Shown here: one piece after another, positions 1 through 6,128 of the stretch
Numbering within the stretch: the stretch's first letter is position 1
How the letters are laid out: every line of letters starts with the position of its first letter
NCBI GenBank assembly: GCA_012514615.1
Contig: JAAYZY010000467.1
Coordinates: 1 to 7,242, forward strand
DNA from: Chloroflexota bacterium
Lineage (GTDB): Bacteria; Chloroflexota; Anaerolineae; DTPP01
Length of the DNA stretch: 7,242 bases
Direction of reading: 5' to 3'
The notes under the pieces: generated by a model
Seen by the model: the letters and a program-made list of their open reading frames with translations, nothing else
What the model was told of the DNA's origin: nothing
The model's database searches: none
Position numbers and translations under genes: made by a program

Positions 1-876
1 AGCAACATCTTCAACGTGCTGTTCATCCTGGGGGTGTCGGCTCTCATGGTGCCACTGGCCGTGTCACGCCAGTTGGTGCGTCTGGACGTCCCCTTGATGA
101 TGGCCGCGTCGGTGCTGGCGCTGGTCTTGGGCAGCGATGGCCTGCTCAGCCGGGCCGAAGGCGTCGTGCTCTTCAGCGGTCTTATCGCCTACAACCTGTT
201 CCTGTTCTTGGGGAGCCGCCGGGAGGCCGCGCCTAAGCGGGACGAATTCGCCCAGGAGTACGGGGCGAAGGGCGGCCGCAGCGCGACCCAGTGGCTGGTC
301 AATGCCGCGCTGGTCGTTGGCGGGCTGGGGGCGCTCATCTTGGGTTCACGCTGGCTGGTGAGCAGCGCCACGGCCATCGCCCACAGGCTGGGCGTGAGCG
401 AACTGATCATCGGGCTGACCATCGTGGCCGCGGGCACGTCGCTGCCGGAGGTCGTCACGTCGGTGCTGGCCAGCGTGAAAGGGGAACGCGACATCGCCGT
501 GGGCAACGTGGTGGGCAGCAACCTCTTCAACCTCCTGGGGGTGCTGGGCGTGTCGGCCGTCGCCGCCCCTGCCGGTCTCCTGGTATCCCCGGCCGCGCTG
601 CGCTTCGACATCCCGGTGATGATCGCCGTGGCTTTCGCCTGCCTGCCCATCTTCTTCACTGGGCAGCGCATCGCCCGCTGGGAAGGAGTGCTCTTCCTGG
701 CCTACTACGTGGCCTACACCCTGTATCTGATCCTGGCGGCCATGGAGCACGATGCGCTGGGCGCCTACAGCACGGTGATGCTCACCTTCGTGCTGCCGCC
801 CACCGCGTTGACGCTGGCGCTGCACCCGGCTTACATCTTCGGCCGGCACGCGCCGCACCGAGTCGGCGGCCGCTGA
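1..876 (+). CDS. Na+/Ca2+ antiporter, CaCA family (5' truncated)
   Basis: This is the C-terminal 291 residues of a cation antiporter of the calcium/cation antiporter family (YrbG-like), an inner-membrane protein that exchanges Ca2+ for Na+ or a similar ion. The reading frame is open from base 1, so the GTG at 16 is not the true start and the N-terminus lies outside the window. The first residues, SNIFNVLFILG, are the end of the first alpha repeat. The second alpha repeat is complete: GTSLPE at about residue 145 and GNVVGSNLFN at about 168, the ion-binding signature with the conserved acidic residue in the SLPE segment. Several hydrophobic helices are visible, separated by a charged cytoplasmic loop at about residues 72-95. 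The tail after residue 245 (EHDALGAYS, then another hydrophobic stretch) looks like an extra C-terminal helix, found in some family members. The downstream CAT-like gene follows after 24 bases. Family assignment is secure; ion specificity is not shown. Confidence 0.93.
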   Translation, partial: SNIFNVLFILGVSALMVPLAVSRQLVRLDVPLMMAASVLALVLGSDGLLSRAEGVVLFSGLIAYNLFLFLGSRREAAPKRDEFAQEYGAKGGRSATQWLVNAALVVGGLGALILGSRWLVSSATAIAHRLGVSELIIGLTIVAAGTSLPEVVTSVLASVKGERDIAVGNVVGSNLFNLLGVLGVSAVAAPAGLLVSPAALRFDIPVMIAVAFACLPIFFTGQRIARWEGVLFLAYYVAYTLYLILAAMEHDALGAYSTVMLTFVLPPTALTLALHPAYIFGRHAPHRVGGR

Positions 877-900
877 CGGCATCCACTAGGGAGGGGCATC

Positions 901-1545
901 ATGCGCAAGCTCAACCTGCAGACGTGGGCGCGTCGGGAGCACTTCCGGGTCTTCAGCGGCTACGACCATCCCCACTTCGGCTTGTGCGCCAATGTGGACC
1001 TCACGGAGTTCTACCCGGCCGTCAAGGAACGGGGCGTCTCGTTCACCGTGGCCACCGTCTATGTGCTGGCTCAGGCCGCCAACGCCATCCCGGAGTTCCG
1101 CTACCGCCTGCGGGGCGACGAGGTGGTGGAGCATGAGACGGTGCACCCCTCCACCACCATCCTGACCGACGACAACGTGTTCACCTTCTGCTCGCTCGGC
1201 TACGTGGAGCCGTTTGGGGAGTTCGCTGCCCGGGCGGCGGAGACCATGGCCTACGTGCGGACGCACCTCACCTTGGAAGACGAACCGGGGCGCGACGACC
1301 TGCTGTTCATGACCGCGGTGCCCTGGGTCTCGTTCACCAGCGTCCTGCACCCCATGCACCTTCAGCCGGCCGACTGCGTCCCGCGGCTGGCCTGGGGCAA
1401 GCGCTTCGGCGAAGGGCCGCGGCTGAAGATGCCGCTGAGCGTGCAGGCGCACCACGCCCTGATGGACGGCATGCACCTGGGGGCGTTCTACACCGCGGTG
1501 CAGGAGGCGTTCTCCCACCCCGACGCCGTGCTGGGCGAGGCATGA
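901..1545 (+). CDS. Chloramphenicol acetyltransferase (CAT) family protein
   Basis: This is a 214-residue protein with the length and motifs of the trimeric CAT family, which transfers acetyl from acetyl-CoA to a hydroxyl group. The active-site signature HHALMDG is at residues 184-190. By analogy with known CATs, His185 would be the catalytic base and Asp189 the structural aspartate. PWVSFTS at 141-147 matches the conserved serine-containing segment near the substrate. The N-terminal start (KLNLQTWARREHF, then an F/Y-rich stretch) is also typical. The ATG at 901 is preceded by GGGAGGGG at good spacing. It lies 24 bases after the antiporter stop and probably shares its transcript. No resistance-island or mobile context is visible, so it may act on another small acceptor; drug resistance cannot be inferred from sequence alone. 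The gene ends 10 bases from the convergent AbrB-like gene. Confidence 0.9.
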   Translation: MRKLNLQTWARREHFRVFSGYDHPHFGLCANVDLTEFYPAVKERGVSFTVATVYVLAQAANAIPEFRYRLRGDEVVEHETVHPSTTILTDDNVFTFCSLGYVEPFGEFAARAAETMAYVRTHLTLEDEPGRDDLLFMTAVPWVSFTSVLHPMHLQPADCVPRLAWGKRFGEGPRLKMPLSVQAHHALMDGMHLGAFYTAVQEAFSHPDAVLGEA

Positions 1546-1555
1546 GGCGCCGGTT

Positions 1556-2046
1556 TCAAGGGAAGGTGGGAATCTCAGGGTGCTGCCTGGCCAGGTCCAC
1601 GAAGGGCCCCCGGGCCCCCATGACGAACCCCACGTTGCTCCCCCGGATGACCAGCAGCGCGTCGCCGCCGGTGAGCCCATAGGCGGCCAGGGCCTCCCCA
1701 GACAGGGGAAGCAAGCCGCCGCTCCGCAGGCCGATCCAGCAAGTCCAGCGACCATGGAAACGCGCAGTCAGCCCTTCGCCCACCCGGCGGCCCGCCAGGC
1801 CCGGAAGGTGGGCCAACGCCGTGGGGAAGACCGAACCCTGAACGAGTCGCTCAGCGCTGACGATGAAGCCGCCTGTGGTCTTGCTGCCCGAGAAGAGGAT
1901 CACCGGGTCTCCTGCTGCCCGGCCGTACTCCTCCTGCGCTTCCGAAGGGACTTGGACCCCGCCATCCGCCCGAACGACCGACCACCCAAAGATGTACTTG
2001 CCGCCCTTGGCGAACTGAGGCCTGTGGGCGTTCCCCCGCTTCCCAT
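1556..2046 (-). CDS. AbrB/SpoVT-like double-repeat protein, probable frameshift near start
   Basis: The protein has two AbrB-like (swapped-hairpin) repeats and may be a DNA-binding regulator. The first repeat has the core KYIFGWSVV, then VQVPSEAQEEYG, AAGDPVILFSGSKTTGGF. The second is near the C-terminus: GLLPLSGEALAAYG, TGGDALLVIRGSNVGF, ending at PEIPTFP. The only in-frame conventional start is the GTG at 1903, which would cut the first repeat in half. The coding pattern clearly continues upstream to about 2040 (KRGNAHRPQFAKGGKYIFGW) but meets no in-frame ATG, GTG or TTG before the stop at 2240-2242. An ATG at 2046-2044 is off by one frame. One extra G in the minus-strand G runs (plus-strand C runs at 2042-2044 or 2033-2037) would join it to the coding frame. 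The end given here assumes that ATG. It is either a sequencing indel, a recent pseudogene, or an unconventional start. It lies 83 bases after the flavoprotein gene, probably at the end of the operon. Partner and target are unknown. Confidence 0.7.
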
Positions 2047-2129
2047 GGAGAGACTGAGCAGACCGTAGGGCCGCGTTGTCGCCGAGGTTATCCCGGTCCT
2101 GCGGGGGGCCCGTCTGGCGGCATCTGCCC

Positions 2130-3746
2130 CTAGCGCGTCGCCCGCACGTAGTCCGGCAGCACCAGGGGCGAGGGCCGGGCCGTTTCCCACAGGCCGGCCT
2201 GGCGTAGCTCGTGCTCCCAGCGCTCCAGGTGGGCCAAGGTCAGGCGGCCGGGCGTCACCGAGCGGGCCTGCTGGCCGGCGGCGAGGCCGGCCCGCCGCCC
2301 GAAGACCACGATGTCCAGCAGGGAGTTGCCCATGAGGCGGTTGCGCCCGTGGATGCCCCCGGCGGCCTCGCCGGCCGCGAAGAGGTTGGGGATCTCGGTG
2401 CGGCCGTCCGGGGCGATGGCGATGCCGCCGTTCTGGTAGTGCAAGGTGGGGTAGACTAGCATGGGGTCGCGGATGATGTCGATGCCGAAGCGCTTGAACT
2501 GGCGCACCATGGCTGGCAGCTCCCGCTGGATGTTGCCCGGGCCGTTGATGATGTCGATCATGGGCGAATCCAGCCACACCCCCTGGAAGCCCCACGGCGT
2601 GGCGATGCCCAGGCCCCGTTCCTGGCACTCGCGGATGATGGCCGAGGCTTCCACGTCTCGGGTCTCTCGGGGGTTGACGAACTGCTGCCCGTGGATGTTG
2701 CAGAGCTGCGCCCCCAGGCCCCGTACCTTCTCGGTGACCAGCAGGCCCACAATCTGGTGCGGGAAGGCCGCGCCGGTGGGGTGGTACTGCATGGTGTCGA
2801 TGAAGGCCAGGCGCGCCCCCACGCGGTAGGCCAGCACCAGGCCGTCGGCGGTGGCCCCGTAGTGGTTGGTGGTGGCGTAGCCCTGGTAGTGCAGCCGCCC
2901 GCTGCCGCCGGTGGCCAAGACGGTGCACTTGGCCCGCACCACCAGCCGCTCGCCGGTCTCCAGGTTCTGCAGCACGGCCCCCGCCACCTGGTCCTTGTCG
3001 TCCAGCAGCAGCTCGACCGCCGGCGAGAACTCCATCACGGTGATCTCGTCTGGGTGGCTGCGCACCTCGTCCCGCAGAGTGCGCATGATCTCCGCCCCGG
3101 AGTAGTCCCGCGCTGAGTGCATCCGCTTGCGGGATGTGCCGCCGCCGTGGCGGGTGACCAGGGCGCCGTCGGCTTCTTTGTCGAACATGCAGCCCAGCGA
3201 CTCCAGCCACTGGATGACGAACGGCGCATCGCGCACCAGCGCTTCCACCAAGTCTGGGTCGTTGGAGAAGTGGCCGCCCCCCATGACATCCAGGTAGTGC
3301 ATGGCCGGCGAGTCGTTGGCCTTGTCGGCCGCTTGGATGCCGCCCTGGGCCATCATGGTGTTGGCGTCGCCGTGACGCAGCTTGGTGGCCACAACCACCT
3401 GCGCCCCCTGCTCCCGGGCCAGCAGCGCCGCCGCCGAGCCGGCCCCGCCCCCGCCGATGACCAGGACGTCGGTCTCCAGGTCCACCTGCTCCAGGTCCAG
3501 GCTGCCCGGCTGCAAGAGGGGCCGACCCTCCAACAGGTCGGCCAGCTCCAGAGGCGTGCGCCCGCCCTTGTTGGGCCCCACGCGGACCTCGCGCATGGTC
3601 TCGCTGATGTAGTCGGGGTGGAACTGCTGCAGGATGGCCTGCTTCTCTGCCGGGGAGAGAAACGGGAAGCTCTCCTGCAGGCGGGCAGGTCGGCTGGCCA
3701 CCACCCGTTCCAGGGACTCGCGCATCTCCGGGGTGTATCCCAACAT
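2130..3746 (-). CDS. Fumarate reductase/succinate dehydrogenase-type flavoprotein subunit
   Basis: This 538-residue FAD protein probably interconverts fumarate and succinate. The FAD Rossmann motif is DVLVIGGGGAGSAAA at residues 93-107, then AQGGI at 133-137. Active-site residues of the family are present: His322-Pro-Thr-Gly, Thr338-Glu339 and Arg342 in TEKVRG, Arg363-Asp364, His436 in LHYQNGG and Arg470 in HGRNRLMGNSL. Asn129 sits where SdhA/FrdA carry the covalent-FAD histidine, so FAD is probably non-covalent. About 90 residues precede the Rossmann fold, and the C-terminal helical part after GRRAG (about 485) is only about 50 residues, shorter than in SdhA. The ATG at 3746 is chosen because GGAGGA lies six bases upstream; a longer frame to 3842 would overlap the preceding gene. 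It follows the iron-sulfur subunit gene by 46 bases. L-aspartate oxidase is a relative but less likely, given the iron-sulfur partner and the AGEAAGGIHGRNRL type of C-terminal motif. Confidence 0.9.
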   Translation of the reverse strand: MLGYTPEMRESLERVVASRPARLQESFPFLSPAEKQAILQQFHPDYISETMREVRVGPNKGGRTPLELADLLEGRPLLQPGSLDLEQVDLETDVLVIGGGGAGSAAALLAREQGAQVVVATKLRHGDANTMMAQGGIQAADKANDSPAMHYLDVMGGGHFSNDPDLVEALVRDAPFVIQWLESLGCMFDKEADGALVTRHGGGTSRKRMHSARDYSGAEIMRTLRDEVRSHPDEITVMEFSPAVELLLDDKDQVAGAVLQNLETGERLVVRAKCTVLATGGSGRLHYQGYATTNHYGATADGLVLAYRVGARLAFIDTMQYHPTGAAFPHQIVGLLVTEKVRGLGAQLCNIHGQQFVNPRETRDVEASAIIRECQERGLGIATPWGFQGVWLDSPMIDIINGPGNIQRELPAMVRQFKRFGIDIIRDPMLVYPTLHYQNGGIAIAPDGRTEIPNLFAAGEAAGGIHGRNRLMGNSLLDIVVFGRRAGLAAGQQARSVTPGRLTLAHLERWEHELRQAGLWETARPSPLVLPDYVRATR

Positions 3747-3752
3747 GCTGCT

Positions 3753-3758
3753 TCCTCC
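3753..3758 (-). promoter_or_regulatory. Ribosome binding site of the flavoprotein gene
   Basis: The minus strand reads GGAGGA, then six bases, then ATG at 3746-3744. This decides the start over the longer in-frame ORF that would run into the upstream gene. Confidence 0.75.
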
Positions 3759-3792
3759 GCTGACGCTTGCTCGGCCCAGCAGGGCCTGGGGG

Positions 3793-4479
3793 TTAGTCGG
3801 GCTCGATGTCGCGGCTGTTGTACATCTTGCGCAGGTCGGCATCGGCGGCGGCTTTTAGGGCCGCCAGCTCCTCGTCGTACCGGCCGCTGCTGATCTCCTC
3901 CAGGCGCGCCGCCAGGTGGTCAGCCTTGGGCGCCAGGTACTTGGCGTACAGCCGCCGGCAGAGGATGGCGATGTGAGGCTGCACCTCCTCGGCCGGGCAG
4001 CGGGAGACGCACATCCCGCACATGATGCAGTCGAACGACTTGTCGGCTACGGCGGCGATGTCGCCGCGCATGGCCGCGGCCATGTAGTCTTTCACGTCCA
4101 GCTCTTGCGGGCAAGCCTTGGTGCAGGTACCGCAGGCCAGGCAGCGCAGCAGGATGGGGTAGGTGCGCACCAGCGACTCGAAGGTGGGCGTCAGCTCTTC
4201 CAGCTTGTAGGCGGCCCGCTGGCCGGGGTAGAAGGGGATCTGGGTCAGGTACATGCCGTCTTGCACCAGGGTGCCGCAGGCCAGGCCGATCTGCAGGCGA
4301 TAGTCGCCCTCGATGCGGTAGACGGTGGCGCAGGCCCCGCAGAAGCCGGCGCGGCAGCCGCAGCCGCGGATCAGCTTGTAGCCGGCGTACTCCAGCGCGC
4401 CCATGATGGTCAGCGTGGAAGGCACGGCGTAGCGCTTGCCCATGATGTAGATGTGCACCATCGTCAGTTCTTCGGCCAT
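3793..4479 (-). CDS. Fumarate reductase-type iron-sulfur subunit ([2Fe-2S] plus two [4Fe-4S])
   Basis: This 228-residue soluble iron-sulfur protein probably delivers electrons to the flavoprotein encoded next. The N-terminal domain is a plant-type ferredoxin fold, with likely [2Fe-2S] ligands Cys42, Cys47, Cys50 and Cys68; Cys40 is an additional cysteine. The C-terminal domain has two complete Cx2Cx2Cx3CP motifs: Cys113-116-119-123 and Cys151-154-157-161. Classical SdhB/FrdB have a [3Fe-4S] cluster in the last position, so this subunit more resembles HdrC or the N-terminal half of TfrB. No HdrB-like CCG domain follows. Residues 185-228 are a charged helical tail. The ATG at 4479 has GGAGGGGG just upstream; Met7 is a weaker alternative. 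The gene lies 64 bases after the FrhB-like gene and 46 before the flavoprotein gene. Confidence 0.9.
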   Translation of the reverse strand: MAEELTMVHIYIMGKRYAVPSTLTIMGALEYAGYKLIRGCGCRAGFCGACATVYRIEGDYRLQIGLACGTLVQDGMYLTQIPFYPGQRAAYKLEELTPTFESLVRTYPILLRCLACGTCTKACPQELDVKDYMAAAMRGDIAAVADKSFDCIMCGMCVSRCPAEEVQPHIAILCRRLYAKYLAPKADHLAARLEEISSGRYDEELAALKAAADADLRKMYNSRDIEPD

Positions 4480-4543
4480 CGCCCCCTCCGAGAGACACGG
4501 TTCGCCGCCCAGGCGCGTCCGGCAGAGTGATGAGCCCGGCGGC

Positions 4544-5668
4544 CTACCCCAGATAGCCTTCGGCCAAGGCGCCCAGCTCGTCCTCCCGAAAGGTGGCCAG
4601 GGGCACCTCTTCTTCCAGGCTGCGGCCAGGCAGGTAGTGGAACAGGGCCTGTACGCCCTGGCCCACCGTACGGAAGACGGTGGCCACCGGGATGCCGGCT
4701 GGGCAGGCTTCGCTGCACATGCCGCAGCCCACGCACGAGGTGACCATGTGGTTGAGTCGGGTAAGGTGGAAGAGCAAGGTGTCGGTGGGCATGCGGATCG
4801 CCCCCTTGCGCTGGACCCAGTCTACGTACTGCGTGGAAAGGTGCTGGAAGGTGGGGGTGCGGAAGATGCACTCTGGGCAGTAGCAGATGGGGCAGTTCAC
4901 CATGCAGTTGTGGCAGCGAATGCAGGGGGCGAAGAACTCCAACAGCCCGTCTGGGCCGGCCAGGCGGGCCCGCGTCGCCGCCATGGCCGCCTCCCGGGCC
5001 GCTGTGCGCTCTGCCAGGAGCCCTTGGATGGCCGCCTCGCGGCCCTCGGGGGCCGGACCGGGCTGCAAGCCCAACGCTTCACCCACCCTTGGGTCCTGCG
5101 CCTGCACCCACAGCCCTGGCCCCTCCGCCACGCCCAGCCAGCCAAAGGCCAGGTCTGGTTGGTAGGCTTGGGCCGCTCCCGCTTCGGCTGGCCGGCCGGG
5201 CACAGGTTGCTCGCACAGGGCGCAGGCCTCCCGCAGGGCCGCCGAGGGCAAGGGCGCGGGCAGGCCCGGTCTGGCCAGGGCAGCGCTGTCGGCGTCCAGT
5301 GGGCAGGCCCCGAGGCAGTCCATGCTGATGACGAACAGCCGCTCCACCTGGGCCTGCTTCAGCTTCGCCAGCTCCACCAGGGCGCGGACCTCGCAGGGGC
5401 GCAGCCACACGCCGATGCGCCCCTGGGGCAGCGTCTTGGTCAGGTGGCCGGCCAGCGTGGCGCTGTTCAGCGGGAAGGTCGGGGCCAGGGGCGCCGCCTC
5501 GCTCAGGCGAGCAGGGTCCCGCACCAGGGCCGGCGTCACCGCGCCAACCGCCGGCCCCTGCAGCGGCGTCAGCAGTGCATCCACCACGCCTGCCTGCAGC
5601 AGGGCCGCCAGGGCCTGGCGCAAGGCGCCGGTCACGTCGCCGACGCAGACGTTCAGCCATCCGTGCAT
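4544..5668 (-). CDS. FrhB/FdhB-like protein with C-terminal iron-sulfur domain
   Basis: This 374-residue protein resembles the beta subunit of coenzyme F420 hydrogenase/formate dehydrogenase in its N-terminal half: GVWLRPCEVRALVELAKLKQ at 86-105 and ISMDCLGACPL at 114-124, with Cys92, Cys118, Cys122, Cys149 and Cys152. That family usually binds FAD and may exchange electrons with F420 or a similar carrier; the partner here is unknown. An Ala/Gln-rich linker spans about 155-240. The C-terminal domain has CIRCHNCMVNCP (Cys249, 252, 255, 259), followed by CYCPEC (Cys262, 264, 267), then CVGCGMCSEACP (Cys312, 315, 318, 322), enough for two [4Fe-4S] clusters with three spare cysteines. It starts two bases after the mvhD stop, so translation is likely coupled. 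It probably links MvhD/HdrA to the FrdB-like subunit. Fold assignment of the N-terminal half is moderately sure; the cluster domain is certain. Confidence 0.82.
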   Translation of the reverse strand: MHGWLNVCVGDVTGALRQALAALLQAGVVDALLTPLQGPAVGAVTPALVRDPARLSEAAPLAPTFPLNSATLAGHLTKTLPQGRIGVWLRPCEVRALVELAKLKQAQVERLFVISMDCLGACPLDADSAALARPGLPAPLPSAALREACALCEQPVPGRPAEAGAAQAYQPDLAFGWLGVAEGPGLWVQAQDPRVGEALGLQPGPAPEGREAAIQGLLAERTAAREAAMAATRARLAGPDGLLEFFAPCIRCHNCMVNCPICYCPECIFRTPTFQHLSTQYVDWVQRKGAIRMPTDTLLFHLTRLNHMVTSCVGCGMCSEACPAGIPVATVFRTVGQGVQALFHYLPGRSLEEEVPLATFREDELGALAEGYLG

Positions 5669-5670
5669 GG

Positions 5671-6096
5671 TCAGACCCCCCAGCGGCGCCGCAGCGGATT
5701 AGGCCCTTTGACTCGCAGGGCTTCCACCATCTCAGTGACGGTATCGGCGAAGAGCCGCCCTTCGCTGGCGCTGATCCACCTCAGCCAGACCCGCTCGGGG
5801 TCCAGGCCGACCTGCTCCAGGATGCCCTTGAGGATGGCCACGCGCCGGCGGGCCTTGTAGTTGCCGCTCTGGTAGTGGCAATCGCCGGGGTGACAGCCGC
5901 CGATGAGCACGCCGTCGGCCCCTTCCAGCAAGGCCCGGGCCACGTACATGGGGTCCAGCGCCCCGCTGCACATGAGGCGGATAACGCGGATGTTGGGCGG
6001 GTACTGCAGCCGGGACGTACCGGCCAGGTCTGCGCCGGTGTAGGTACACCAGTTGCACAGAAAGGCGATGATCCGTGGCTCGAACGGTTCCGTCAT
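5671..6096 (-). CDS. mvhD: MvhD-type [2Fe-2S] hydrogenase iron-sulfur subunit
   Basis: This 141-residue protein is a textbook MvhD (delta subunit) by length and motifs. In known complexes it carries a [2Fe-2S] cluster and shuttles electrons between HdrA and a hydrogenase or formate dehydrogenase. Visible signatures are CNWCTYTGAD (Cys14, Cys17), the RLMCSGALDP segment with Cys43, and GGCHPGDCHY (Cys68, Cys73). The start ATG at 6096 has AAGGAG six bases upstream. The stop at 5671-5673 is two bases from the start of the FrhB-like gene. No hydrogenase large subunit is encoded in the window, so its partner here may instead be the FrhB-like/FrdAB set. It differs from HdrA-fused MvhD domains in being a free-standing gene. 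Confidence 0.95.
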   Translation of the reverse strand: MTEPFEPRIIAFLCNWCTYTGADLAGTSRLQYPPNIRVIRLMCSGALDPMYVARALLEGADGVLIGGCHPGDCHYQSGNYKARRRVAILKGILEQVGLDPERVWLRWISASEGRLFADTVTEMVEALRVKGPNPLRRRWGV

Positions 6097-6115
6097 CCAG
6101 CGCTCCTTCGCCTGG
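6097..6115 (-). promoter_or_regulatory. Ribosome binding site of mvhD within a small hairpin
   Basis: Immediately upstream of the mvhD ATG, the minus strand reads CCAGGCGAAGGAGCGCTGG. The ends can pair in a six-base-pair stem with one bulged G, leaving the Shine-Dalgarno hexamer AAGGAG as the loop. The RBS itself is strong; the hairpin is short and its effect is inferred. Confidence 0.5.
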
Positions 6116-6128
6116 AGGTGGCCCGGGC

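Noticed and set aside
886..1755. 289-residue open frame on the minus strand opposite the CAT-like gene
   Set aside because: It is antisense to a clearly homologous gene and has low-complexity composition typical of GC-rich shadow frames.
1900..3210. 436-residue open frame on the minus strand inside the flavoprotein gene
   Set aside because: It is in another frame of a well-supported gene, rich in Arg, Pro, Gly and His, with no recognisable motif.
2130..3746. L-aspartate oxidase (NadB)
   Set aside because: The active site is shared with this family, but the C-terminal motif is of SDH/FRD type and the gene adjoins a FrdB-like iron-sulfur subunit gene, with no nadA or nadC nearby.
3773..3786. 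Small inverted repeat ggcccagcagggcc between the FrdB-like and FrdA-like genes
   Set aside because: It has only five base pairs and is GC-rich, as expected by chance at this composition; no T-run.
3747..3842. Longer N-terminus for the flavoprotein starting at 3842
   Set aside because: It would overlap the iron-sulfur subunit gene by about 50 bases and lacks family-like sequence; the ATG at 3746 has a strong RBS.
4451..5860. 469-residue open frame on the plus strand across the FrhB-like gene
   Set aside because: It is antisense to genes with clear cysteine motifs and has biased, repetitive composition; no domain is visible.
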